In this document: piece by piece, positions 31,373 to 37,729 of the stretch | Layout: the number at the start of each line of letters is the position of its first letter | How positions within the stretch are numbered: the stretch's first letter is position 1 | Assembly: GCA_938041695.1 (NCBI GenBank) | Contig: CALISI010000013.1 | Coordinates: forward strand, 1 to 38,383 | Reading direction: 5' to 3' | Source of the DNA: an uncultured Actinomyces sp. | GTDB lineage: Bacteria; Actinomycetota; Actinomycetes; Actinomycetales; Actinomycetaceae | Length of the DNA stretch: 38,383 nucleotides | Notes under the pieces: generated by a model | The model's input: only the letters and a program-made list of their open reading frames with translations | Databases searched by the model: none | What the model was told of the DNA's origin: nothing | Position numbers and translations under genes: made by a program

Positions 31373-33081
31373 CGGAGCGCCTCCCCACCAGGCAGCCCCC
31401 ACGCGACGACCTTGGGGGCCGCCTCGACCTTCTCGCAGAACGCCTCCTCACCCTCACCAAGGGTGTATCCCCACCTCTCCAGCGACCGCAGATAGAGCTG
31501 TATGAGGGACGCAAATCGCTCGTACATGGGTGTGCGCCAGTAGTCGCGGCCCATGCCGCCCTCGAGGACGCCCATGCACCAGGCGAGGCGGGCCTTAGCC
31601 GCCTGCGTTGCAGACTTGGTGACCCCGTTGCTCAGTTCATCGAAGCCGATCAACGCGCGGCCCTTGCCCTGCGATAGGTCGGACACCTGGGAGTTGTGGT
31701 AGATGACAGGCATCTCCAGGAGCGCCGCGTCCTTCGGCAGCGCACGCTTGAAGAGCACGTCCCGAATCCACGTACGGCGCACTTCTCCCTCTTGAGCTGC
31801 CTGACGGTTCGCCGCGACAGTCGCAGCGCGATCGGCTTCCTGCATTGTCCTTGCCCTGTCCTCACGGGTGAAGTGCCCATGAGAGGAGTAGTCCATGCAC
31901 ACGAAGCGCGTGAACACACTCGTGTCCTCACCCGAGCCGCCCACCGAGACATACGCCGCGTGGCCGGGACAGCTCTCATGCGGCTCAACCGTGTTGTCGT
32001 ATTCGTCGACCAAGTTCCACAGGTACTGGTTGGTCTTCGGGAAACCGTCATAGAAATCGTCAGCTGTAATGACCTGGATACCCTGCTGGCGCAGCTCGAG
32101 GACCGCATCCTCGTACACTCGACGGCGGCGCGCCTCGTCGCTGGCGCGCTTGAGGAAATGATCGATCTTGCCGGGGTCCTCGCGAATCTCCTCGACGACC
32201 GCGCTCGCGATGTCCTCGGGCAGCTCAGCCTCCGCCTGAGCGACCTTCGCTAGATCATCGAGGCCGAGATTCGCCGCCTCCCCCAGGCCCGTGACCTCCT
32301 GCGAGGCGTTAGCGACGCGGCGGGCCATCGTCGCCTCACTGGCCCGCACGCCGCGCTTGCGCAGCTCGGAGGCCGGCATGCCCATCAGGACCAGCTGGTT
32401 AATGGCGCGGGCGCGATCCACGGCCGACGTGTGCGCATGCTCGTCATTCTCGGTGAGCTGCAGGCCGATACGCTCGGCCTCGCCCGCCACGTCGACAATC
32501 CGTACCGGCACCGTCTCCAAGCCCGCCTCGATGGCCGCATGGTGACGACGATGTCCATCGAGAACCACCAGACCCGTCAAGGTCGGGTACACGTCGATGT
32601 CTTTGAGAACACCGAGTCCGGCGATCGTCTCCACGAACTCCGGGCCGACACGAAAGGCAGTGCGGATGTTCGAACCGGCCTGCAGAAGCCTCGGGTCGAC
32701 CAGCCACCGCTGGCCAGGCTTGACAGCCCCAATCGGGTCCGTCGCAACCTCAGCCGATAACACGCCAGTACCCGTCGAGGGCACGGCCGCAGGTTCCTCG
32801 CGGTGCGGCTGCAAGCCCACCGACTGAGCCACAGCCAGCAGGTCCGAGAGGTCATAACGCGCCGGCGCGTTTGGCGTGGCCTCACGCACGACACTAATCC
32901 ATCGCGCCTCACGCAGGCGATCAAGCACGCGGCGCAACGTCCGCGCGGACAGATCAGTCAGGCGAGCCAGCTCAGCCTGCGCGACCTCAACATGGCCATC
33001 GTCGCCGACAAGGCCGAGCATCGTCTCCGCGACAGTGCGAGCCTGCACATCATCAGCAGCAATCACGATAGTCTCAGTCAT
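31369..33081 (-). CDS. Large ParB-like nuclease-domain protein
   Basis: A 570-residue protein from the ATG at 33081. Residues 1-90 form a winged helix (VEVAQAELARLTDLSARTLRRVLDRLREARWI). Residues 130-330 are ParB-like: VETIAGLGVLKDIDVYPTLTGLVVLDGHRRHHAAIEAG, then ENDEHAHTSAVDRARAINQLVLMG and an HTH-like segment with ASEATMARRVANASQEV. The C-terminal 230 residues are unassigned. It may act in genome replication, partition or host takeover; it is not a plasmid-type par system, as no ParA is seen. It overlaps the preceding gene by eight bases. Confidence 0.8.
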   Translation of the reverse strand: MTETIVIAADDVQARTVAETMLGLVGDDGHVEVAQAELARLTDLSARTLRRVLDRLREARWISVVREATPNAPARYDLSDLLAVAQSVGLQPHREEPAAVPSTGTGVLSAEVATDPIGAVKPGQRWLVDPRLLQAGSNIRTAFRVGPEFVETIAGLGVLKDIDVYPTLTGLVVLDGHRRHHAAIEAGLETVPVRIVDVAGEAERIGLQLTENDEHAHTSAVDRARAINQLVLMGMPASELRKRGVRASEATMARRVANASQEVTGLGEAANLGLDDLAKVAQAEAELPEDIASAVVEEIREDPGKIDHFLKRASDEARRRRVYEDAVLELRQQGIQVITADDFYDGFPKTNQYLWNLVDEYDNTVEPHESCPGHAAYVSVGGSGEDTSVFTRFVCMDYSSHGHFTREDRARTMQEADRAATVAANRQAAQEGEVRRTWIRDVLFKRALPKDAALLEMPVIYHNSQVSDLSQGKGRALIGFDELSNGVTKSATQAAKARLAWCMGVLEGGMGRDYWRTPMYERFASLIQLYLRSLERWGYTLGEGEEAFCEKVEAAPKVVAWGLPGGEALR

Positions 33082-33235
33082 TTGTCTCACCCTTCTGACG
33101 GTCTTCCTGCATCTGCAGCAGGCGGCGATGCATCTCGCGGAACTCGCGCGTCTCCGTGTGCCAGTCATGCCACAGGGAAAGCGTGATCAGCCCCAGCAGC
33201 GCGATCACAAGGACCGCTGCCATAACCATGTCCAT
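33074..33235 (-). CDS. Small single-TM protein
   Basis: A 53-residue protein beginning MDMVMAAVLVIALLGLITLS, one transmembrane segment, then a charged helix rich in R, E and Q (REFREMHRRLLQMQEDRQKG). It starts five bases after the upstream stop. Possibly a superinfection-exclusion or membrane-docking protein; function unknown. Confidence 0.65.
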   Translation of the reverse strand: MDMVMAAVLVIALLGLITLSLWHDWHTETREFREMHRRLLQMQEDRQKGETND

Positions 33236-33240
33236 GCCGG

Positions 33241-33543
33241 TCACTTCTCTGCCTCTTCCTGCTCTGGCTGCCCTGCAGCGAATATCGTGGTGCCGCAGTT
33301 CGGGCACTCGAACGTTGGTGCCGACGGCGTCGGCGGTGCCCAATCCGGCTTCTCCAGGACGGCCGCACGCACCTCGACGACGCGGCGCACGTGCATCACG
33401 GACGGGCTCGGAGGCGACATCAAAAGCAGCCCCTGACGCTCGACCTCCTCGACAAACGCTGCGTTAGCGAGCCCCAGCAGGTGCGGCATCGGCAAATTCG
33501 CGTCCTCGATAGGGAACTCGACGATCATCTCGACGGACCTCAT
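33241..33543 (-). CDS. Small protein with C-terminal zinc ribbon half
   Basis: A 100-residue protein; its ATG overlaps the upstream stop (ATGA). SVEMIVEFPIEDANLPMPHL ... VMHVRRVVEVRAAVLEKPDW, then FECPNCGTTIFAAGQPEQEEAEK, a CxxC half-ribbon near the end. Function unknown. Confidence 0.6.
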   Translation of the reverse strand: MRSVEMIVEFPIEDANLPMPHLLGLANAAFVEEVERQGLLLMSPPSPSVMHVRRVVEVRAAVLEKPDWAPPTPSAPTFECPNCGTTIFAAGQPEQEEAEK

Positions 33544-33710
33544 GCCCAGCGCTCCTTCCACGCGACGTAGACCAGGCGCTCGGCGAGCGCCGTCGGGGGG
33601 AGGATCGCGGCCGTAGCCGCCCCCCACCCCTCGATAACTGAGCCAAGCCACCATGCCAGCACCACCAGCGCCAGCGCCACCAGCACCCGGGCGACATTCA
33701 ACGAGCTCAC
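33540..33710 (-). CDS. Small single-TM protein
   Basis: A 56-residue protein; the GTG at 33710 overlaps the upstream stop (GTGA). VARVLVALALVVLAWWLGSVIEG is a transmembrane segment, followed by a basic/acidic short tail (AERLVYVAWKERWA). Function unknown. Confidence 0.6.
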   Translation of the reverse strand: MSSLNVARVLVALALVVLAWWLGSVIEGWGAATAAILPPTALAERLVYVAWKERWA

Positions 33711-33880
33711 TTCTCCTCCTTCGCCTGCAATGCCGCCCGCGCGCGAGACCGCGCGAGCGCAATCCGCTTCTGCGCAGCCGTCTGGCGCGACCGGACCTTC
33801 ATGACCGCGTCGAGGCGGCGCAGTGCCTCCAACACTGGGGCGTTCAACACGACCGTCTCGGTCGTGGTAATCTGACTCAT
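33707..33880 (-). CDS. First early-operon gene, 57-residue basic protein
   Basis: ATG at 33880 with AAAGGA nine bases upstream. ETVVLNAPVLEALRRLDAVMKVRSRQTAAQKRIALARSRARAALQAKEEK is one long basic helix region, fit for nucleic acid or protein binding. It opens the overlapping early gene chain (33880 to 26605). No family recognised. Confidence 0.65.
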   Translation of the reverse strand: MSQITTTETVVLNAPVLEALRRLDAVMKVRSRQTAAQKRIALARSRARAALQAKEEK

Positions 33881-34296
33881 GCTTGACAGTCCTTTCTTGG
33901 GACTTGCCCCGGCCGACCTCCATCGGCCGGGGCATTTTTTTACAACTGGTGTAACCGTGGGGCCGGGCGGAGACTCGCAACCCACCAACACTCCCCGGCC
34001 CCACGGAGCTCTAATCGCGCGCCGAACCATCCTCGCGGCGACGCAGAAACCTGTACCTCGACACCTGAACGGTGTGGCCTGCCGGGGTATGAGCACTGGC
34101 CCCCCGGCAGGCCACGGCCTCCCTCAGCGCCGTCAAGAGTGCGCTTTAGTCGCATTTCTATATCGATGGGATGCCGATTCACGAGCTCCTCATCACACGA
34201 AATCCGACCCGAAGGAGGCTCCCCCTCGGTAAGGTTGGGAGCACCACACACGCCGCACGGAATCGTGCGGCACCCACGCCTCACCGAGGAGGAAGA
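33881..34296. other. Structured gene-free region between early operon and plus-strand gene
   Basis: No credible gene in 416 bases; five stem-loops are seen. They are GCCCCGGCCGA/TCGGCCGGGGC near 33907-33934 followed on the plus strand by ATTTTTTT; CCGTGGGGCCGGG pairing with 33994-34006; a perfect 14-bp stem 34074-34087/34102-34115; GCTCCC/GGGAGC at about 34218-34242; and GCCGCAC/GTGCGGC at 34252-34271. A plus-strand -10-like TATATC lies near 34160. The region could hold an early promoter, an origin or a structured RNA. Confidence 0.5.
33906..33942 (+). terminator. Plus-strand terminator
   Basis: An 11-bp GC stem followed by ATTTTTTT on the plus strand, the most canonical terminator of the prophage. 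It would stop rightward transcription antisense to the early operon. On the minus strand it would be a leader hairpin ahead of the first early gene. Confidence 0.75.
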
Positions 34297-34950
34297 ATGA
34301 CAACCATGTCCGCCGCAGCACGCGCACTCGCGACCGCGCAAGCAGGACGAAGGAGAACTCTCGAAGCCATCGGACGCCTCATCTCCGCCCGCAGCGGAGA
34401 TGACGAGCTTGATTTCAACGGGGAGGCCATCAATTTCATGGTTGCCCTGTCGAACGAACTCGCCCTTGTCGAGGAGACACTCACGCACCTCATCGACGCC
34501 GACGCCCTGGACAAGGCGCGCCAGGAGAGGGAAGACACCGAGACGGAAGACCGGATCGACCCCATGAAGGTCCTCGACAAGATCAGCGCCATCACGCTGG
34601 CCTCCCGCGAAACAGCACGGGCCAGCAGCTACGTCGACATCAGATTCCCCGACGGCACAACGCTTCGCTGGACGACGAAGAACCCCCTCCTTGGCCCGGC
34701 TATAGAAGCCGCTTTCACCCCACGACTTGAGCAAGGTCAGGACCTGTTCATCACTGATGTAGTCCTGACACCACAGGGCAAACAGTCTCCCGAGAAAATC
34801 GTGATCCCTGCGCATACACGCATGAACTGGGTCCACCCCGCCGCCAACACTGACGACATAACTACCCTGACGGCCTCCGTCGACGATCACGTGCGCACGC
34901 ACGGAGGAATCACCCTGGACGCCGACGGGAACCTCACAGACCCCACCTGA
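34297..34950 (+). CDS. Lone plus-strand protein, possible lysogenic (moron) gene
   Basis: A 217-residue protein with GAGGAGGAAG before the ATG. The N-terminal 80 residues are helical (AAARALATAQAGRRRTLEAI ... INFMVALSNELALVEETLTHLIDADAL), then an acidic linker and a beta-rich half (YVDIRFPDGTTLRWTTKNPLL ... DLFITDVVLTPQGKQSPEK). No family recognised. It is transcribed against all nearby genes, behind its own structured upstream region, which is usual for genes expressed in the lysogen. The minus-strand frame across it is only a shadow. Confidence 0.7.
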   Translation: MTTMSAAARALATAQAGRRRTLEAIGRLISARSGDDELDFNGEAINFMVALSNELALVEETLTHLIDADALDKARQEREDTETEDRIDPMKVLDKISAITLASRETARASSYVDIRFPDGTTLRWTTKNPLLGPAIEAAFTPRLEQGQDLFITDVVLTPQGKQSPEKIVIPAHTRMNWVHPAANTDDITTLTASVDDHVRTHGGITLDADGNLTDPT

Positions 34951-35012
34951 TCGACGCGGCTTCTGCAGCACTTCCAGGATCTCCGCCGACAGATCTGGGA
35001 CTCGTAACCAAG

Positions 35013-35372
35013 TCACGCCGCGTCACCCCCTTCGCCGTGCCCCTGCCGCGCATGTAGGTCTTCAAGCGCGCGTGTGTTCAGACGCTGCAGCTTCGCCAGC
35101 ATCTGCACCTGAATCTGCAGCACGTCGCCCTGCGCGCGCGCAAGAAGCCCCTCATCGAACCAGCACCTAATATGAGGCGACCCGAGGACGAACGCCGTCT
35201 CCTGCAGCGCCGCAGCCGCCTCAAGGAGACGACTCTCCGCGTACACCTCATGGTCACGGTCCACAGGCAAAACCTTGCTGGGCCGCATCTGTTCACGCAG
35301 GTCCGCGCAGGCCTTGATGACAGCCTGACGAGCCTCCTCGGCAGCCTTGCGAGCCTCTGCTTCTCCGTGCAT
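35013..35372 (-). CDS. Helical protein in the immunity region, unknown
   Basis: A 119-residue protein; the ATG at 35372 shares bases with the upstream stop (TGATG), and a GTG at 35375 is possible. AEARKAAEEARQAVIKACADLREQM is a charged helix, and the rest (ESRLLEAAAALQETAFVLGSPHIRCWFDEGLLARAQGDVLQIQVQMLAKLQRL) is also helical. It is the second gene of the leftward operon that starts with the excisionase-like gene. Function unknown. Confidence 0.65.
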   Translation of the reverse strand: MHGEAEARKAAEEARQAVIKACADLREQMRPSKVLPVDRDHEVYAESRLLEAAAALQETAFVLGSPHIRCWFDEGLLARAQGDVLQIQVQMLAKLQRLNTRALEDLHARQGHGEGGDAA

Positions 35373-35677
35373 CACGCTGCATCACCGCCGTCGATGGAGC
35401 CGTGGAAGGCGTGGAGGATGACGGTGCCCGTGCGCTCGTCCTGGATCGCGTAATCCTCGGGAGCGGAAGGCGCGGCCGCGAGCGCGGAGCGTCGCTCCTC
35501 GTTGGCAAGCTGTTCGATGTACGCGCGATCAAACAGGTATTGGCCGGTACGGCCGGGCATCTTCTGGATGGGAGCGATGCGGCCTGCGCCGATTCGCTGA
35601 TGCACAGTCCTCTTGGAGATGCCGAGCATGTCGGCAACCTCAGAGACATTCACAAGCTGATTTGTAGGCATGTGCAT
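35372..35677 (-). CDS. Excisionase/Cro-like HTH protein, divergent to repressor
   Basis: A 101-residue protein with ATGs at 35677 and 35671. NVSEVADMLGISKRTVHQRIGAGRIAPIQKMPGRTGQYLFDRAYIEQL is a clear MerR/Xis-type winged helix. Transcribed leftward, away from the repressor, it is the first gene of the lytic-side transcript and may serve as Cro-like regulator, as excisionase, or both. A TGTGCATA box overlaps its start codons, and no good ribosome site is seen, so the repressor could block it directly. Confidence 0.8.
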   Translation of the reverse strand: MHMPTNQLVNVSEVADMLGISKRTVHQRIGAGRIAPIQKMPGRTGQYLFDRAYIEQLANEERRSALAAAPSAPEDYAIQDERTGTVILHAFHGSIDGGDAA

Positions 35678-35795
35678 AGCATTGCATGGTTTTCAGATAT
35701 GCACAAGTCGGCACGTGCATAGGTTGTAGATTTTGCACATGTAGGGCGCACCTCAACTTTGTACAAAACATTGCATGAGCACATCAGATGTGCGA
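35671..35795. promoter_or_regulatory. Divergent control region with repeated operator boxes
   Basis: Five TGTGCATA-like boxes: TGTGCATA (35671-35678), TATGCACA (35698-35705), CGTGCATA (35714-35721), TTGCACAT (35733-35740) and ATGTGCGA (35788-35795). They alternate in orientation between the two divergent HTH genes, as expected for repressor operators. Confidence 0.65.
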
Positions 35796-36129
35796 AACTA
35801 GACATATGAGCACTTCAGTCCAAACTCTTGCCAACACAGGCTTCATTCCTCAGTGGACCATTGGTGATCGCTTGCGCAAGGCGCGCGAGATGACCGGTCT
35901 CACCCAGGTCCAGTTCGCCGAGCGCGTGGGACTCTCGCGTGCCACGGTCAATAACAGCGAGCTCAACAAGAGTCAGCCGCGCAAGTCCGTTGTACTTCTT
36001 TGGGCAATGGAGACCGGCGTCGATCGCGACTGGCTCATGACTGGCTCTGCAAACAATGAAACCCCCGACCCTGATGGGCCGGGGGGAGAGCTCCTGCGGT
36101 TGGATTCGAACCAACAACCGTCCGATTAA
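35788..36129 (+). CDS. Immunity repressor (Cro/C1-type HTH), prophage form ending in attR
   Basis: A 113-residue protein from the ATG at 35788, or 107 from the ATG at 35806 (MSTSVQTLANTGF). WTIGDRLRKAREMTGLTQVQFAERVGLSRATVNNSELNKSQPR is a classic Cro/C1 helix-turn-helix, followed by VVLLWAMETGVDRDWLMTG. The last residues LLRLDSNQQPSD are read from the tRNA-derived att core (36090-36129), antisense to the tRNA. In the excised phage the frame would pass the crossover and continue for 28 residues to a TAG at 2120-2122. It is the likely immunity repressor, and its C-terminus depends on integration. Confidence 0.85.
   Translation: MCETRHMSTSVQTLANTGFIPQWTIGDRLRKAREMTGLTQVQFAERVGLSRATVNNSELNKSQPRKSVVLLWAMETGVDRDWLMTGSANNETPDPDGPGGELLRLDSNQQPSD
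36059..36085 (-). terminator. Terminator after tRNA-Asn
   Basis: CCCCCG-A-CCC/GGG-C-CGGGGG arms with a short loop, followed on the minus strand by TTTCATTG. It lies within the repressor frame, just past the tRNA 3' end, and replaces the host terminator that integration moved to 1973-1996. Confidence 0.7.
36090..36128 (+). other. attR core within tRNA-Asn
   Basis: It matches attL (2002-2040) at 34 of 39 positions. The phage supplies the tRNA 3' half here and so restores a working tRNA gene. The five differences are two pairs of compensatory T-stem changes and one base near the anticodon stem. Confidence 0.85.
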
Positions 36130-36162
36130 CAGTCGGATGCTCTGCCGTTGAGCTACGCAGGA
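36091..36162 (-). tRNA. tRNA-Asn (GTT), restored at right prophage end
   Basis: A 72-base cloverleaf: acceptor TCCTGCG (5', ends at 36162) with CGCAGGA (3'), D-arm GTAGCTCAACGGCAGAGC, anticodon stem TCCGA/TCGGA with loop CTGTTAA (anticodon GTT), T-arm GTTGG-TTCGAAT-CCAAC and discriminator G. CCA is not encoded. The 5' half is host DNA and the 3' half is phage-supplied. It is used as the integration target. Confidence 0.95.
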
Positions 36163-36171
36163 TTGCGACAA

Positions 36172-36207
36172 GAGAAGATAGTAGCAGAGAATCTTCGGAA
36201 CTGGCAA
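36172..36207 (-). promoter_or_regulatory. tRNA-Asn promoter
   Basis: TTGCCA (36207-36202), 18-bp spacer, TACTAT (36183-36178), with a start near 36171, nine bases before the tRNA. It lies in host DNA, so integration does not disturb it. Confidence 0.7.
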
Positions 36208-36269
36208 GCCCGAGCGGGTTCAAAGCGTATGCTGCGCGTCACTGCCATCGAGTTCGGGGGCGGGTGCGC

Positions 36270-37064
36270 TCACCCCCACGTCGGATTCTCGAGGTTAATT
36301 CCCTGACGCCTCGCAGCCGACTCAATCGCGTCGGCAAGCCACTGCGCGAAGCCAACATACTGCGAGTCATAGTGAGCCCGGAGTCGCTCGTCATGGATGT
36401 ACCCGCGAGACATGATGTAGTGCTTGGCAGGCGTGACCGGGAAGAACTCACTAAGGGCTTCTCTGTGCTCCTCGACGAGGCTTTCCGCCTCCTCGCTATC
36501 CGGAGCTACGCCGTCACGGATCGCATCGATCATCCTGCTTTCGATGTCATGGAATCGCTCGGCGTTGTCACGCCAATCGGCGGTTTGCCACGAAGCAGTG
36601 CGCTCTCGCGATTCACACCAGTCGTCAGTGTCACCATAACGCTCTTTGGCCTCGCTCTGGTACGCCGCAAAGTCGGCCTCCCCCAAGATCTCCCCGATTT
36701 CTTCCACGGTAAGCTCGTTGTCATTCATTGCATCCTCCAACAGCATGTCTAGTGCTTCTATCATTGCGTCCGTCTCGCGACGATGAGCAAGAAGGCTCTT
36801 TCGTTGCCTCTTGAGGTGTTCGATCTCAGAGTCTCCACAGTCGAGGAGAGCCTTGATGTCCATCAGCTTCATCCCCGTCGCCCGGTAGATGACAATCCTC
36901 TGGACACGCACGCAGTCCTCGCGCGAATAGAGCCGGTAGTTCGACCAGCTCCGCGCGGTGGGAGCGAGGAGCCCCTGCGCCTCCCAGTGGCGCAGCGTTC
37001 GCACCGTCAGCGAGAATCGCTCGGCGACCTCTCCAACCGTGTAGAGGGTTGTGTCATTGCTCAT
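36270..37064 (-). CDS. MerR-family regulator with TipAS-like domain
   Basis: A 264-residue protein. Residues 7-75 are a MerR winged helix (YTVGEVAERFSLTVRTLRHWEAQGLLAPTARSWSNYRLYSREDCVRVQRI), then a dimerisation coiled coil to about 110. The remaining 150 residues (LGEADFAAYQSEAKERYGDTDDWCESRERTASW ... HYDSQYVGFAQWLADAIESAARRQGI) match the all-helical TipAS-type drug-sensing domain. Such proteins activate their own promoter when they bind peptides or antibiotics. It is a host gene, and the promoter has the expected 19-bp spacer and palindrome. Confidence 0.85.
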   Translation of the reverse strand: MSNDTTLYTVGEVAERFSLTVRTLRHWEAQGLLAPTARSWSNYRLYSREDCVRVQRIVIYRATGMKLMDIKALLDCGDSEIEHLKRQRKSLLAHRRETDAMIEALDMLLEDAMNDNELTVEEIGEILGEADFAAYQSEAKERYGDTDDWCESRERTASWQTADWRDNAERFHDIESRMIDAIRDGVAPDSEEAESLVEEHREALSEFFPVTPAKHYIMSRGYIHDERLRAHYDSQYVGFAQWLADAIESAARRQGINLENPTWG

Positions 37065-37102
37065 GACATCGATTCTGATCCCTGACGCCGCGTCATGGTC
37101 AA
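37065..37102 (-). promoter_or_regulatory. MerR-type promoter with operator in spacer
   Basis: TTGACC (37102-37097), a 19-bp spacer holding the perfect palindrome TGACGCGGCGTCA (37083-37095), and CAGAAT (37077-37072). This is the classic overlong MerR promoter. The start of transcription would fall at or within a base of the ATG at 37064, so the mRNA is probably leaderless. Confidence 0.75.
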
Positions 37103-37170
37103 ACGGAAGAAAGTGTCCGTGTCCTGGTCACGCGGAACAGTACGCCAGCATCAGGGCATATCAGGCCCGT

Positions 37171-37333
37171 CGCGCGAAAAAACTCGCCCAGCACCAGGTC
37201 CATCTGGGCCCTCGCGCGAAAAAACTCGCCCAGCACGCCATAAACCGCGATTTTTAGGCCATTTTTCCCTCGCTGGGCGAACTATTTCGCGTTTGCGTTC
37301 ACGTCAGATCGCACAGGGCGAACTTTTTCGCGC
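37171..37333. repeat. Four-site repeat array 1 (CGCGAAAAAACTCGCCC motif)
   Basis: Two direct copies of CGCGAAAAAACTCGCCCAGC begin at 37173 and 37215 (42 bp apart). Two inverted copies (GCTGGGCGAACTATTTCGCG at 37272 and a close variant from 37313) are 41 bp apart. The bases between copies are not related, so only the motif is conserved. Spacings are close to four helical turns. Confidence 0.85.
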
Positions 37334-37389
37334 CCAGAGCACAGGGAAGTCATGACTGTGAAACCAACGGCATCACTCAACGCCCGCCC

Positions 37390-37548
37390 CGGTACAAAAC
37401 TCTCCCAACAACCACCGACGCACACCCTTGGCGGTACAAAACTCTCCCAGCAAGCAAAATAAGGCTGTATTTGCCCAAAATGTATCAGCAGGGAGAATTT
37501 TGTACCGCTCGCAGAGCATAGAAGCCGAGCAGGGAGAATTTTGTACCG
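37390..37548. repeat. Four-site repeat array 2 (GGTACAAAACTCTCCC motif)
   Basis: Direct copies of GGTACAAAACTCTCCCA begin at 37391 and 37433 (42 bp). Inverted copies GCAGGGAGAATTTTGTACCG begin at 37488 and 37529 (41 bp). The gap between the direct and inverted pairs is 35 bp, against 36 in array 1. The motif is related to that of array 1: in the inverted sense both fit GGGNGARTTTTNTNNCG. Confidence 0.85.
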
Positions 37549-37638
37549 GCCATCGCGAGCTCACGCCTCCACCACCGATAACAAGCCAAAGCCCGTGGGC
37601 CCTCCTGTGGGGCACGGGGTGGAACCGACATGGTTGAC

Positions 37639-37729
37639 GATGCGGATAGGTTACGACGATGCGGATAGCTTAATAAGCTATCCGGATGCTCATAACCTAT
37701 CCAGATAGCAACAACCTATCCGTATGCGC
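37639..37729. repeat. Array 3 of GGATAGGTTA boxes
   Basis: Two forward copies (GATGCGGATAGGTTA at 37639, GATGCGGATAGCTTA at 37658) and three inverted copies (37674, 37693 and 37712) lie 16-20 bp apart. The second and third form a near-perfect palindrome around TTAATAA. Looks like operator or iteron sites. Confidence 0.75.

Noticed and set aside
31369..33081. Plasmid-type ParAB partition system
   Set aside because: A ParB-like protein is present, but no ParA ATPase or centromere-like iterons are seen, and the phage has an integrase and tRNA att sites.
33940..35016. A 358-codon minus-strand frame starting MTWLRVPDLSAEILEVL
   Set aside because: Its first 25 residues look plausible and follow a GTGA overlap, but the rest is the antisense of the well-supported plus-strand gene 34297-34950 and of the hairpin region.
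35758..35768. Extra copy of the array 2 motif (TGTACAAAAC) in the immunity region
   Set aside because: Only half the motif matches and the CTCTCCC part is absent; probably chance.
37171..37729. CRISPR array
   Set aside because: Copies are in both orientations, number only four or five per motif, and spacers are not uniform. No cas genes are near.
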